Shown: positions 23,700 through 31,345 of the stretch, one piece after another
Position numbering within the stretch: the first letter of the stretch is position 1
How the letters are laid out: the number at the start of each line of letters is the position of its first letter
Assembly (NCBI GenBank): GCA_910589105.1
Contig: CAJUST010000026.1
Span: forward strand, 1 to 33,135
DNA length: 33,135 nt
Direction of reading: 5' to 3'
Origin: an uncultured Lachnospiraceae bacterium
GTDB taxonomy: Bacteria > Bacillota > Clostridia > Lachnospirales > Lachnospiraceae
Made by a program: the position numbers and the translations under genes
Notes under the pieces: generated by a model
Told to the model about the DNA's origin: nothing
What the model saw: only the letters and a program-made list of their open reading frames with translations
The model's database searches: none

Positions 23700-24148
23700 A
23701 AATAGCGATTGGAAACGACCACGCGGCAGTTGGGTTGAAACGGGAAATTATGGCATATGTAAAAGAATTAGGGCATGAGGTGGAAAATTACGGGACAGAT
23801 ACGGAAGATTCCTGCCATTATCCGCTCTATGGAAAAAAAGTGGCGGATGCAGTAGCCTCGAAAGCGGCGGACTGCGGCATTTTAATATGTGGGACAGGCG
23901 TTGGGATTTCGGTTGCGGCCAATAAAGTAAAAGGCATCCGCGCGGCAGTCTGTTCAGAGCCTGTGACGGCGCGTCTTGTCAAAGAGCATAACAATGCAAA
24001 CATTATCGCTTTTGGGGCGCGGATTGTGGGCGTGGAAGTGGCAAAGGAAATTGTGTCGTCTTATCTGAACGCAGAGTTTTTGGGTGGAAGGCACGCGGAA
24101 CGCGTCGCGATGATTGCAGATTTGGAAACGGAGAATTTTCAGGAATAA
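23696..24148 (+). CDS. rpiB: Ribose 5-phosphate isomerase B
   Basis: 150 residues. It converts ribose 5-phosphate and ribulose 5-phosphate in the pentose phosphate pathway. Motifs: IGNDHAAVGLK, GTDTEDSCHYP with HYP, CGILICGTGVGISVAANKVKGIRAA (active-site cysteine and phosphate loop) and HNNANIIAFGARIVG. AGGAGG lies six bases before the ATG, and the start overlaps the yqeG stop. Together with rpe it covers the non-oxidative pentose phosphate entry. Confidence 0.94.
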   Translation: MKIAIGNDHAAVGLKREIMAYVKELGHEVENYGTDTEDSCHYPLYGKKVADAVASKAADCGILICGTGVGISVAANKVKGIRAAVCSEPVTARLVKEHNNANIIAFGARIVGVEVAKEIVSSYLNAEFLGGRHAERVAMIADLETENFQE

Positions 24149-24160
24149 TAGAAAAAAAGG

Positions 24161-24189
24161 TTGAAAAATCAAGGCTTTTATTATAAAAT
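24161..24189 (+). promoter_or_regulatory. Promoter of efp
   Basis: TTGAAA (24161-24166), 17 bases, then TAAAAT (24184-24189), about 45 bases before the efp start codon. Confidence 0.6.
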
Positions 24190-24233
24190 TGTACAGGTGG
24201 CTAAGTCCGATATGTATTTAAGGAGGAAAATTT

Positions 24234-24791
24234 ATGATTTCAGCAGGAGATTTTCGGAATGGTATTACAATAGAGGTGGAAGGCAATATTTTCCAGATTA
24301 TTGAATTTCAGCATGTAAAACCGGGAAAAGGAGCGGCGTTTGTCAGGACAAAGTTAAAAAATATCAAAAGCGGCGGCGTTGTAGAGAAAACATTCCGCCC
24401 GACAGAGAAATGCCCGCAGGCGCGCATTGACCGCAAGGATTATCAGTACCTTTACGCAGATGGGGACTTGTTCTATTTTATGGACGTAGAAACGTATGAC
24501 CAGATTGCGCTCAGTAATGACGATATTGGCGATGCATTAAAATTTGTAAAAGAAAACGAAATGGTGAAAGTTTGTTCCCACAATGGAAATGTATTTGCAG
24601 TAGAGCCGCCGTTGTTTGTAGAATTGCAGATTACGGATACAGAGCCGGGCTTTAAAGGAGACACGGCAACAGGCGCGACGAAACCTGCCGTCGTGGAAAC
24701 GGGCGCGACAGTCTATGTCCCATTGTTTGTCAATCAGGACGACGTGATTAAGATTGACACAAGGACGGGAGAGTATTTATCCAGAGTATAA
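24234..24791 (+). CDS. efp: Translation elongation factor P
   Basis: 185 residues, full length. EF-P binds between the P and E sites and relieves ribosome stalling at polyproline. Domain I has SAGDFRNG and the tip loop VKPGKGAAFVRTK, where the lysine of PGKG is the usual modification site. The C-terminal OB domains end with NQDDVIKIDTRTGEYLSRV. AAGGAGG lies upstream with its own promoter. The last 15 bases overlap the 3' end of the convergent AraC-type regulator gene. Confidence 0.96.
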   Translation: MISAGDFRNGITIEVEGNIFQIIEFQHVKPGKGAAFVRTKLKNIKSGGVVEKTFRPTEKCPQARIDRKDYQYLYADGDLFYFMDVETYDQIALSNDDIGDALKFVKENEMVKVCSHNGNVFAVEPPLFVELQITDTEPGFKGDTATGATKPAVVETGATVYVPLFVNQDDVIKIDTRTGEYLSRV

Positions 24792-25628
24792 GTTATCGTT
24801 TCGCCATGCCCTTGGCGATACATGATAACAGTTTTTAAAAGCCCTTGAAAAGTGGAGAGGGTTATCATAGCCGACGGCGTTGCTTATGTCTCCGATGGAA
24901 AGTTTCGTCAGTTTTAAAAGCTCGGAGGCTTTTGTCATGCGGTAATTTAATAAAAATTCTTGAGGAGTCCGGCCTATGGACTCCTTAAATATTTTGCCGA
25001 AATAACTGCGGTTTAACCCACAGTGGTCGGCAATGTCTTCCACGGAAATGTCATTGTGGAAATTCTGTTCAATAAAGTTTAGCGCTTCATGGATGTAGAA
25101 ATCCCGAAGCCGGCCGCCTTTTTTCAGCCGGATAGAGGATATGGAGCGGGTCATGGCGTCTAAGAAAAGGTATCCGTGGCCGATGAGGTGAAAGGGCGAC
25201 ATATCTCCATGTTGCGCGATGTAGAGCAATTCATTCATCATTTCTTCACGCAGGATATGTGAATGCGCATGATAGATGGGCATATTTACAGAAAGACCTG
25301 CGATTTCAAGCGTTTCTTTTACGCGCAGTCCGTCAAATTCAATCCAGACGTATTCCCACGGGAGGGTTTTGTCAGCAATGTACATTGTAATCTGATCGGG
25401 GAAAATCATAAATCCCTGACCGCTTTTAATGGAGTAAGTATGGGTGACGCCTTCCGCGTCATCGGCATTTAGGACGCCGGTTCCTGAAATGACGTAGTGG
25501 AACAAGTAATGGTTCCTTGCGGCGGGGCCAAAGGCATGCGACGGTTTGCAGCGCTCCCAGCCAAACTGGTATAAACTTAAGTCGATAAAATTTTCATTCG
25601 GAAATACGGAAAACAGCAGGTCTTTCAT
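24777..25628 (-). CDS. AraC-family transcriptional regulator of the alpha-galactoside locus
   Basis: 283 residues. The N-terminal half (about 1-165) is a cupin-type sugar-binding and dimerisation domain (FHYVISGTGVLNADD…). The C-terminal pair of helix-turn-helix motifs is at about 180-280: ISVEDIADHCGLNRSYFGKIFKE and LSIGDISNAVGYDNPLHFSRAFKN. It is divergent to the sugar-binding lipoprotein gene and resembles MsmR/RafR-type activators of raffinose/melibiose loci, so sugar-dependent activation of that operon is inferred. The AAGGAG lies 11 bases from the ATG, slightly long. It ends by overlapping efp tail to tail. Confidence 0.88.
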   Translation of the reverse strand: MKDLLFSVFPNENFIDLSLYQFGWERCKPSHAFGPAARNHYLFHYVISGTGVLNADDAEGVTHTYSIKSGQGFMIFPDQITMYIADKTLPWEYVWIEFDGLRVKETLEIAGLSVNMPIYHAHSHILREEMMNELLYIAQHGDMSPFHLIGHGYLFLDAMTRSISSIRLKKGGRLRDFYIHEALNFIEQNFHNDISVEDIADHCGLNRSYFGKIFKESIGRTPQEFLLNYRMTKASELLKLTKLSIGDISNAVGYDNPLHFSRAFKNCYHVSPRAWRNDNLYSG

Positions 25629-25697
25629 CGGGAAAACGTCTCCTTTTTGTTAGAATACCTTATGAGTATAACGGAAAATATACCAAAATGCCACTAC

Positions 25698-25716
25698 TTT
25701 TTCATATATGGAAAAA
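25698..25716. promoter_or_regulatory. Candidate regulator-binding palindrome
   Basis: TTTTTCATATATGGAAAAA is an almost perfect dyad in the divergent AraC/sugar-binding-protein gap, about 60 bases upstream of the -10 box of the operon promoter. A second small dyad, CAGAA/TTCTG, is at 25738-25751. Either could bind the AraC-type activator. No catabolite-repression cre site was recognised. Confidence 0.4.
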
Positions 25717-25754
25717 ATCTAGCATAATGATATAAAACAGAAAAAATTCTGCTA

Positions 25755-25830
25755 TTTATAGACGCATTTTGGAATGTTATAATATCGCTATCAGGTGAGG
25801 GATGCAAAATCTGGCGTGATTGGATTTTGC
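25755..25830 (+). promoter_or_regulatory. Operon promoter with leader hairpin (alpha-galactoside transport)
   Basis: An extended -10, TGTTATAAT (box at 25778-25783), has a poor -35 (TTTATA at 25755-25760, 17-base gap), as expected for an activator-dependent promoter. The leader contains a perfect 8-bp hairpin GCAAAATC (25804-25811) with 25823-25830. Confidence 0.6.
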
Positions 25831-25868
25831 TTGTGGCTCAACGGAATGATTAGAAAGGAGAGAATGAA

Positions 25869-27143
25869 ATGATGAGGAAGAAGAAGTGGCAGTTTCTTCT
25901 GGCGGGAGTTTTGCTAGGCGCGGGAAGCTTTGCTGGGTGCGGCGGGCAGGCAAAAGATGGGAAGGTTGAAATTGAGCTGGTGCATTATAAGCCGGAAGCA
26001 GTGGATTTGTTTGCCAAACTGGAGGAGAAATTTAACAGTACGCATGACAATATCCATTTGACGATTTCTTCGCCGAATGATGCGATGACGATTTTAAAGA
26101 CAAGGTTTGTCAGAGAGGATTATCCCGATATTTTGGGCATAGGGGGGGATATTAATTTTTCCTACTTTGTGGATTCTAATATATTGGCGGACGTGTCGGG
26201 GTATGAAGGGCTGTCGCAGATTAAACAATCGTATGTGGACATTTTAGAGGGGCTTGAGTTTGTTCCGACGGAAGGGACGTATGGGGTTCCATTTGCGGCG
26301 AATGCGGCGGGAGTGCTGTATAACCGCGCGATGTTTTCTGAACATGGATGGGAGATTCCTAAAACATGGGATGAGCTGATGACGCTTTGTGAGACGATTC
26401 AGTCGGAAGGGATTTTGCCGTTTTATTTTGGCTTTAAGGACATATGGACTTGTCTTGCGCCATGGAATGCGCTTGCGGTAGGATTGGCTCCGTCAGACGT
26501 CTGCCAGCAGGCAAATGCCGGCGAGACGACATTTTCGAAAGAATACCGCCAGACGGCAGAGAAGATGCTTGATTTGGTGAAGTATGGCGAAGAAGGGCCG
26601 TTTGCTTACGGATATAATGATGCGTGTACGGCGTTTGCAAACGGGGAGTCTGCGATGTTTACGATTGGCAGTTATGCGATCCCCCAGATTAAGTCGGTGA
26701 ATCCTGATTTGGACATTGATTCGTTTGTAATGCCGGGAAATGAGAACGCAGAAGGGAACACATTAAATTCCGGAGTGGATTTAATGTTTGCGGTTACGCA
26801 GGATTGTGAAAATAAGGACGAGGCGTTTGAGGTGATTTCTTTCTTACTGGAAGATGAAAATGTGCAGGCGTATTTAGACGATCAGAACGGAGTTCCCTGT
26901 AAAGAGGGAGAGTTTACGCTGGCCCCGAATTTAGATGGAATGAAAGAATTTATTGATTCCGGCAATATGACGGATTATCAGGATCATTATTATCCGGCGG
27001 AAATGGCGGTGGACGCCCAGATTCAGACGTTTTTGATTGAAAAAGACGTGGATTCGTTTTTGGATAAGTTTGATAAGGACTGGGAAAGGTATAATCGGGA
27101 TATTATCCGCAAAGTGGAAGCATATCAGGCAGACAATCAGTAA
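25869..27143 (+). CDS. Sugar ABC transporter solute-binding lipoprotein
   Basis: 424 residues. The signal sequence has a basic start, a hydrophobic core and lipobox FAGC, giving lipidation near residue 24. The mature protein is a family 1 (MalE/RafE/MsmE-type) binding protein with LVHYKPEAVDLFAKLEEKFN, GVPFAANAAGVLYNRAMF and PKTWDELM, and a tryptophan-containing domain. It captures alpha-galactosides (raffinose, melibiose or stachyose inferred from the linked galactosidase) at the cell surface for the two permeases downstream. GAAAGGAGAG precedes the start. Confidence 0.9.
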   Translation: MMRKKKWQFLLAGVLLGAGSFAGCGGQAKDGKVEIELVHYKPEAVDLFAKLEEKFNSTHDNIHLTISSPNDAMTILKTRFVREDYPDILGIGGDINFSYFVDSNILADVSGYEGLSQIKQSYVDILEGLEFVPTEGTYGVPFAANAAGVLYNRAMFSEHGWEIPKTWDELMTLCETIQSEGILPFYFGFKDIWTCLAPWNALAVGLAPSDVCQQANAGETTFSKEYRQTAEKMLDLVKYGEEGPFAYGYNDACTAFANGESAMFTIGSYAIPQIKSVNPDLDIDSFVMPGNENAEGNTLNSGVDLMFAVTQDCENKDEAFEVISFLLEDENVQAYLDDQNGVPCKEGEFTLAPNLDGMKEFIDSGNMTDYQDHYYPAEMAVDAQIQTFLIEKDVDSFLDKFDKDWERYNRDIIRKVEAYQADNQ

Positions 27144-27158
27144 AGGAGGAGAAGGGAA

Positions 27159-28025
27159 ATGAAAAAAATGAATAACAGGCAGCGGACGTTTGCGTTAATG
27201 ACAATACCGATTCTTGTATTATTTTTTGCGTTTAATACGCTGCCTCTGATAAAAGGGTTTATTTACAGTTTTACGAATTTCAAGGGGTATGGGACTTACG
27301 AGTATGTAGGCTTACGGAACTACGCGGATTTGTTTACCGATGGCAGAGTGGGAAATTCTTATCTTTTTACAATTAAAGTCGCGATTATCACGACGATTGT
27401 CGTAAATGTGATAAGCCTGATTCTTGCGCTTGCGTTAAACAGTAAGATTAAGTTTAAGAGCGCATTGCGCGGAATGTATTTTATCCCGAATATTTTAGGC
27501 GCGCTTGTCGTTGGGTATATTTTTAATTACTTTTTTACTTATATTGTTCCGGCTATGATTGACATGATGGGTGGAAAGGGAACGAGTATCCTTGCAAGCT
27601 CGAAATGGGCGTGGGTTGCGATTGTGGCTGTGTGCGCATGGCAGGCGGTTGCCATGAATACGATTATTTACATATCGGGGCTTCAGACGGTTCCGGAAGA
27701 CGTATATGAGGCGGGCTCCATTGACGGGGCGACGGGCTGGGCGAAATTTAATCATTTGACGTTTCCGCTGATTGTTCCGTTTTTCAGCATTAATATGGTG
27801 CTTTGCGTGAAGAATTTTTTGATGGTGTTTGACCAGATTGTGGCATTGACGAAGGGCGGCCCGGCGCAGAGTACGGAATCTATTTCTTATTTGATTTATA
27901 ATAACGGAATGTCCGGCGGGCAGTTTGGGTTTCAGAGCGCAAACGCGGTATTGTTCTTTGTCATTATTGTGTTGTTCTCGGTTGTCCAGCTTACAATTAC
28001 AGGCAAGAAGGAGGAGCAGTTATAA
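27159..28025 (+). CDS. Sugar ABC transporter permease, MalF/MsmF type
   Basis: 288 residues with six predicted membrane helices. The EAA loop that contacts the ATPase is present: VYEAGSIDGATGWAKFNHLTFPLI. The opening FALMTIPILVLFFAFNTLPLIKGFIYSF is typical of family members. AAAGGAGGAG lies before the ATG, 15 bases after the binding-protein stop. The stop codon overlaps the next gene start by one base (TAATG), suggesting coupled translation of the two permeases. Confidence 0.92.
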   Translation: MKKMNNRQRTFALMTIPILVLFFAFNTLPLIKGFIYSFTNFKGYGTYEYVGLRNYADLFTDGRVGNSYLFTIKVAIITTIVVNVISLILALALNSKIKFKSALRGMYFIPNILGALVVGYIFNYFFTYIVPAMIDMMGGKGTSILASSKWAWVAIVAVCAWQAVAMNTIIYISGLQTVPEDVYEAGSIDGATGWAKFNHLTFPLIVPFFSINMVLCVKNFLMVFDQIVALTKGGPAQSTESISYLIYNNGMSGGQFGFQSANAVLFFVIIVLFSVVQLTITGKKEEQL

Positions 28026-28873
28026 TGGATGAGAAAATCAAGGTAAAAGAAAAGTATAATATTCCGGTTACGATTCTTTTGATTTTAGGTTTGGTTACGA
28101 TTGCGTTCCCGCTTTATATGACGATTGTAATTGCGTTTAAGCAGCCGTCGGAAATGACGAACAGCATTTCGGGGATTTTGTCACTGCCGAAACGGTTTAG
28201 TTTTTCGAATTTTGCTGAGGCAATGCGGGTGACGGATTTCTGGCGGTCTTTATTCAACAGTGTGCTGGTTACGGCGGTAACGGTTGCGCTTTCGGTTGTG
28301 GTTCATTCGATGATTGGATATGCGGTCGGAAGGAATAAGGCGAGGAATAAATGGTATAATCTTGTTTATATGTATGTAGTCAGCGGTATGTTTGTGCCAT
28401 TTGCCATTTTGATGATGCCATTGGTAAAACAGACGGCGCAGATGGGCATTGCAAATATCTTTGGCGTAATTCTCTGTTATGTGGTGTTTTATATGCCGAT
28501 GAATTTGATGTTGTATTCGGGCTATCTGGTGAATATTCCTATCGCGCTTGAAGAAGCTGCCCGTATTGACGGGGCGACAACGTTTCGGACGTTTTGGAAG
28601 GTGATTTTTCCGATTATGAAGCCTATGCATGCGACAGTTGCGGTAATTACGGCATTAAGCGTATGGAACGATGTTATGACGCCGCTTGTCATTATGTCGG
28701 GCAGTGGAATGAATACGCTTCCGCTTGCGCAGATGTCGTTCCAGACACAGTTTGGGACAAATTATAACCTTGCTTTTGCATCGTATCTTCTTGCGTTATT
28801 GCCGATTCTGCTTTTCTATATTGTTTGTCAGAAACAGATCTTAAACGGCGTAGTGAATGGCGCAGTAAAATAA
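28025..28873 (+). CDS. Sugar ABC transporter permease, MalG/MsmG type
   Basis: 282 residues, six membrane helices. The EAA loop is ALEEAARIDGATTFRTFWKVIFPIM. Partner of the previous permease in the channel heterodimer. A GGAGGAG Shine-Dalgarno lies in the end of the upstream gene. No ATP-binding subunit follows or precedes; in Firmicutes a shared MsmK/UgpC-type ATPase encoded elsewhere usually serves such importers. Confidence 0.92.
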   Translation: MDEKIKVKEKYNIPVTILLILGLVTIAFPLYMTIVIAFKQPSEMTNSISGILSLPKRFSFSNFAEAMRVTDFWRSLFNSVLVTAVTVALSVVVHSMIGYAVGRNKARNKWYNLVYMYVVSGMFVPFAILMMPLVKQTAQMGIANIFGVILCYVVFYMPMNLMLYSGYLVNIPIALEEAARIDGATTFRTFWKVIFPIMKPMHATVAVITALSVWNDVMTPLVIMSGSGMNTLPLAQMSFQTQFGTNYNLAFASYLLALLPILLFYIVCQKQILNGVVNGAVK

Positions 28874-28896
28874 CTTAAAAAATACAAAATGAACGC

Positions 28897-28948
28897 ATCC
28901 TGTGATGGCTAAAGCGGCGGATTCCGCTGTTTTAGCCATAGTCAGGAT
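28897..28948 (+). promoter_or_regulatory. Large intercistronic hairpin between permease and alpha-galactosidase genes
   Basis: ATGGCTAAA (28905-28913) pairs perfectly with 28931-28939. The inner bases continue pairing with G/T wobbles to a short loop, and an outer ATCCTG/CAGGAT pair (28897-28902 with 28943-28948) extends it. There is no T-run, so it is not a standard terminator. It may stabilise or process the transcript and set different levels of transporter and enzyme. Confidence 0.6.
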
Positions 28949-28960
28949 TTGGAGGGCCTG

Positions 28961-31144
28961 ATGGATATAATTTTAAAAGAACGGGAAACAATTTTTACAT
29001 TACATACAAAGCATTCGACCTACCAGATGATGGCGGACCGGTTTGGTTTTTTGCTTCATCTTTATTATGGAAAGAAAACATCTGGAACAATGGAATATCT
29101 GCTCCAATATGCGGACAGGGGATTTTCAGGTAATCCGTCGGACGCTGGGGAAGACAGGACGTATTCGATGGATGCGCTTCCACAGGAGCTGCCTTGTCAG
29201 GGGACGGGAGATTACAGAAGCCCAGCGATTGTGGTTAGAGACGCCAATGGCGTGTTTGGCTGTGATTTGCGGTATCAGGGATATTCCTCTTTGAAAGGAA
29301 AGTATGCCCTAGAGAAGCTTCCGGCGGTTTATGCGAATGAGGAGGAAGCGGAAACGCTTGAAATTTATCTTAAGGATTCTGTGATGGGACTTAAAGTGGC
29401 GCTTTTGTACGGCGTATTGCCGGAACTTGACATTATTACGAGAAGCGCGCGGATTACAAATGGCGGAGGGCAGAAAATTTATCTGGAAAAGGCGCAGGCG
29501 GCATGTTTGGATTTTGTCGGCGGGGACTTTGATTTGATCCGTTTTTATGGGCGCCATGCAATGGAGCGTTTGTTTGAACGGACGCCTGTCTCTCATGGCG
29601 TGTTAGGAATAGGAAGCCGCAGGGGGACGTCAAGCCATCAGTATAATCCTATGATGATCCTTGCAGGATCGGATACGACGGAGGATTTCGGGAGCTGTTA
29701 TGCAATGTCGTTTGTGTATAGCGGGAATTTCAAAGGGGAAGCGGAAAAAGATCAGTATAACCAGACTAGGGCGCTGCTTGGGCTTTCAGATGAGCAGTTT
29801 TCCTATCCGCTTCTTTCGGGTGAGACGTTTGTGGCGCCAGAGACAGTTCTTACATATAGTGGAAAAGGACTTTCACAGTTGTCGCACAATCTGCATAAAT
29901 GTTTTCGGAAGCATCTTTGCAGAGGGAAGTATCAGACTGGAATGCGTCCTATTTTAATTAATAGCTGGGAAGCCGCTTATTTTGATTTTAACGGGGAAAC
30001 GGTTTTTCAGCTTGCAAAAGAAGCGGCGGAGCTTGGGATTGATATGGTGGTCATGGACGACGGCTGGTTTGGCAAAAGAGATGACGATAACAGCGGGCTT
30101 GGAGATTGGATTGTGAATGAGAAAAAGCTCGGTGAGCCGCTGGAGTCTTTGATTCAGAAAATCAATGGGCTTGGCGTAAAGTTTGGCATTTGGTTTGAGC
30201 CGGAGTCCGTCAATGAGGACAGTGAGTTGTTCCGAGATCATTCGGATTGGGCGTTTTCCATTCCGAAACGTTCTCCGGTGCGGGCAAGAAACCAGCTTAT
30301 TTTGGATTTTTCAAGGAAAGAAGTAGTGGACGCTATTTTTGATAAGGTATGCGGGATATTGGATCAAGGCAATATTGAATATATAAAATGGGATTTGAAC
30401 CGCAGTTTGTGCGACTGTTATTCGGCAGGGACAAGGGATCAGGGACGTGTGATGCATGATTATGTGTTGGGCGTATATGATTTTCTGGAACGGCTGATAC
30501 AGCGTTATCCAAATGTTTTGTTGGAAGGTTGCAGTGGGGGCGGCGGAAGGTTTGATGCGGGAATGCTGTATTATACGCCGCAGATATGGTGCAGTGACAA
30601 CACGGATGCCTTAGACCGGACGCAGATTCAGTATGGCACATCTTTTGGGTATCCGGTATCTGCTGTGGGTTCCCATGTCTCAGCGATTCCAAATCACCAG
30701 ACCGGCCGGTTTACGCCGTTTGCCACAAGAGGCATTACGGCAATGGCAGGAACTTTTGGTTATGAATTAGATCCGCAAAAACTATCTGAGGAAGAAAAAG
30801 AGGAGATAAAGAAACAGATTTTAGAATACCGGAAGTATGCGGACTTGATTCAGGAAGGATTGTATTACCGCCTGACGAACCCGTTTACGGAAAATGTTGG
30901 CGCATGGGCATTTGTTTCTGAGGATCGGACGAGGGTTCTTTTCAGCGCGGTTGCGTTTTTGCCGCATGGAAATATGCCTGTGCAGTATATCCGTTTCAAA
31001 GGCTTGCGTGAGGGATGCAGTTATGTGGATCAGGCGAGCGGGCAGGCGTATGCGTCGGATGCTTTGATGGAGTGTGGGATTCCGCTTCCATTCCGTATGG
31101 GCGATTATCAGGCGTATCAAATGTATTTTGAAATTGTGGAGTAA
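28961..31144 (+). CDS. Alpha-galactosidase, glycoside hydrolase family 36
   Basis: 727 residues from the ATG at 28961, with GGAGGG just upstream; a TTG at 28949 lies in that site and was rejected. Cytoplasmic enzyme with no signal peptide. It hydrolyses alpha-1,6-galactosides such as raffinose and melibiose to release galactose. GH36 signatures: WEAAYFDFNGE, DMVVMDDGWFGKRDDD, EPESVNEDS, the nucleophile D478 in YIKWDLNRS, and the acid/base D546 in WCSDNTDALDR. The N-terminal beta-supersandwich and C-terminal beta domain account for the remaining length. It closes the transport operon, followed by a terminator. Confidence 0.94.
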   Translation: MDIILKERETIFTLHTKHSTYQMMADRFGFLLHLYYGKKTSGTMEYLLQYADRGFSGNPSDAGEDRTYSMDALPQELPCQGTGDYRSPAIVVRDANGVFGCDLRYQGYSSLKGKYALEKLPAVYANEEEAETLEIYLKDSVMGLKVALLYGVLPELDIITRSARITNGGGQKIYLEKAQAACLDFVGGDFDLIRFYGRHAMERLFERTPVSHGVLGIGSRRGTSSHQYNPMMILAGSDTTEDFGSCYAMSFVYSGNFKGEAEKDQYNQTRALLGLSDEQFSYPLLSGETFVAPETVLTYSGKGLSQLSHNLHKCFRKHLCRGKYQTGMRPILINSWEAAYFDFNGETVFQLAKEAAELGIDMVVMDDGWFGKRDDDNSGLGDWIVNEKKLGEPLESLIQKINGLGVKFGIWFEPESVNEDSELFRDHSDWAFSIPKRSPVRARNQLILDFSRKEVVDAIFDKVCGILDQGNIEYIKWDLNRSLCDCYSAGTRDQGRVMHDYVLGVYDFLERLIQRYPNVLLEGCSGGGGRFDAGMLYYTPQIWCSDNTDALDRTQIQYGTSFGYPVSAVGSHVSAIPNHQTGRFTPFATRGITAMAGTFGYELDPQKLSEEEKEEIKKQILEYRKYADLIQEGLYYRLTNPFTENVGAWAFVSEDRTRVLFSAVAFLPHGNMPVQYIRFKGLREGCSYVDQASGQAYASDALMECGIPLPFRMGDYQAYQMYFEIVE

Positions 31145-31154
31145 AGGAGATAGA

Positions 31155-31191
31155 AACAGTCCTTGGCGGCAGCGCGGAGGGCTGTTTTTTG
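31155..31191 (+). terminator. Terminator after alpha-galactosidase
   Basis: AACAGTCCT (31155-31163) pairs with AGGGCTGTT (31178-31186), allowing one G/T wobble, and a T-run follows to 31190. Confidence 0.75.
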
Positions 31192-31302
31192 CGATGTATG
31201 GTTTTGCGTTTTTTGGACGGCGTTTTTGTCAAAAAAGCAAAGGGGGAGGTGGGGAATCTGCAAATGAAGGAAAATGTTCACACTTATTTCAAAAAATTAT
31301 TT

Positions 31303-31308
31303 TATAAT
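31303..31308 (+). promoter_or_regulatory. Possible -10 box for the sigma-like/cyclophilin gene
   Basis: A consensus TATAAT is at 31303-31308, 37 bases before the start codon. No good -35 was found at 16-18 bases; TTCACA is 20 bases away. The promoter may use an activator or another sigma factor. Confidence 0.35.
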
Positions 31309-31345
31309 CAATGAAAATATAGGTATGCAAAAGAAGGAGGAATTT

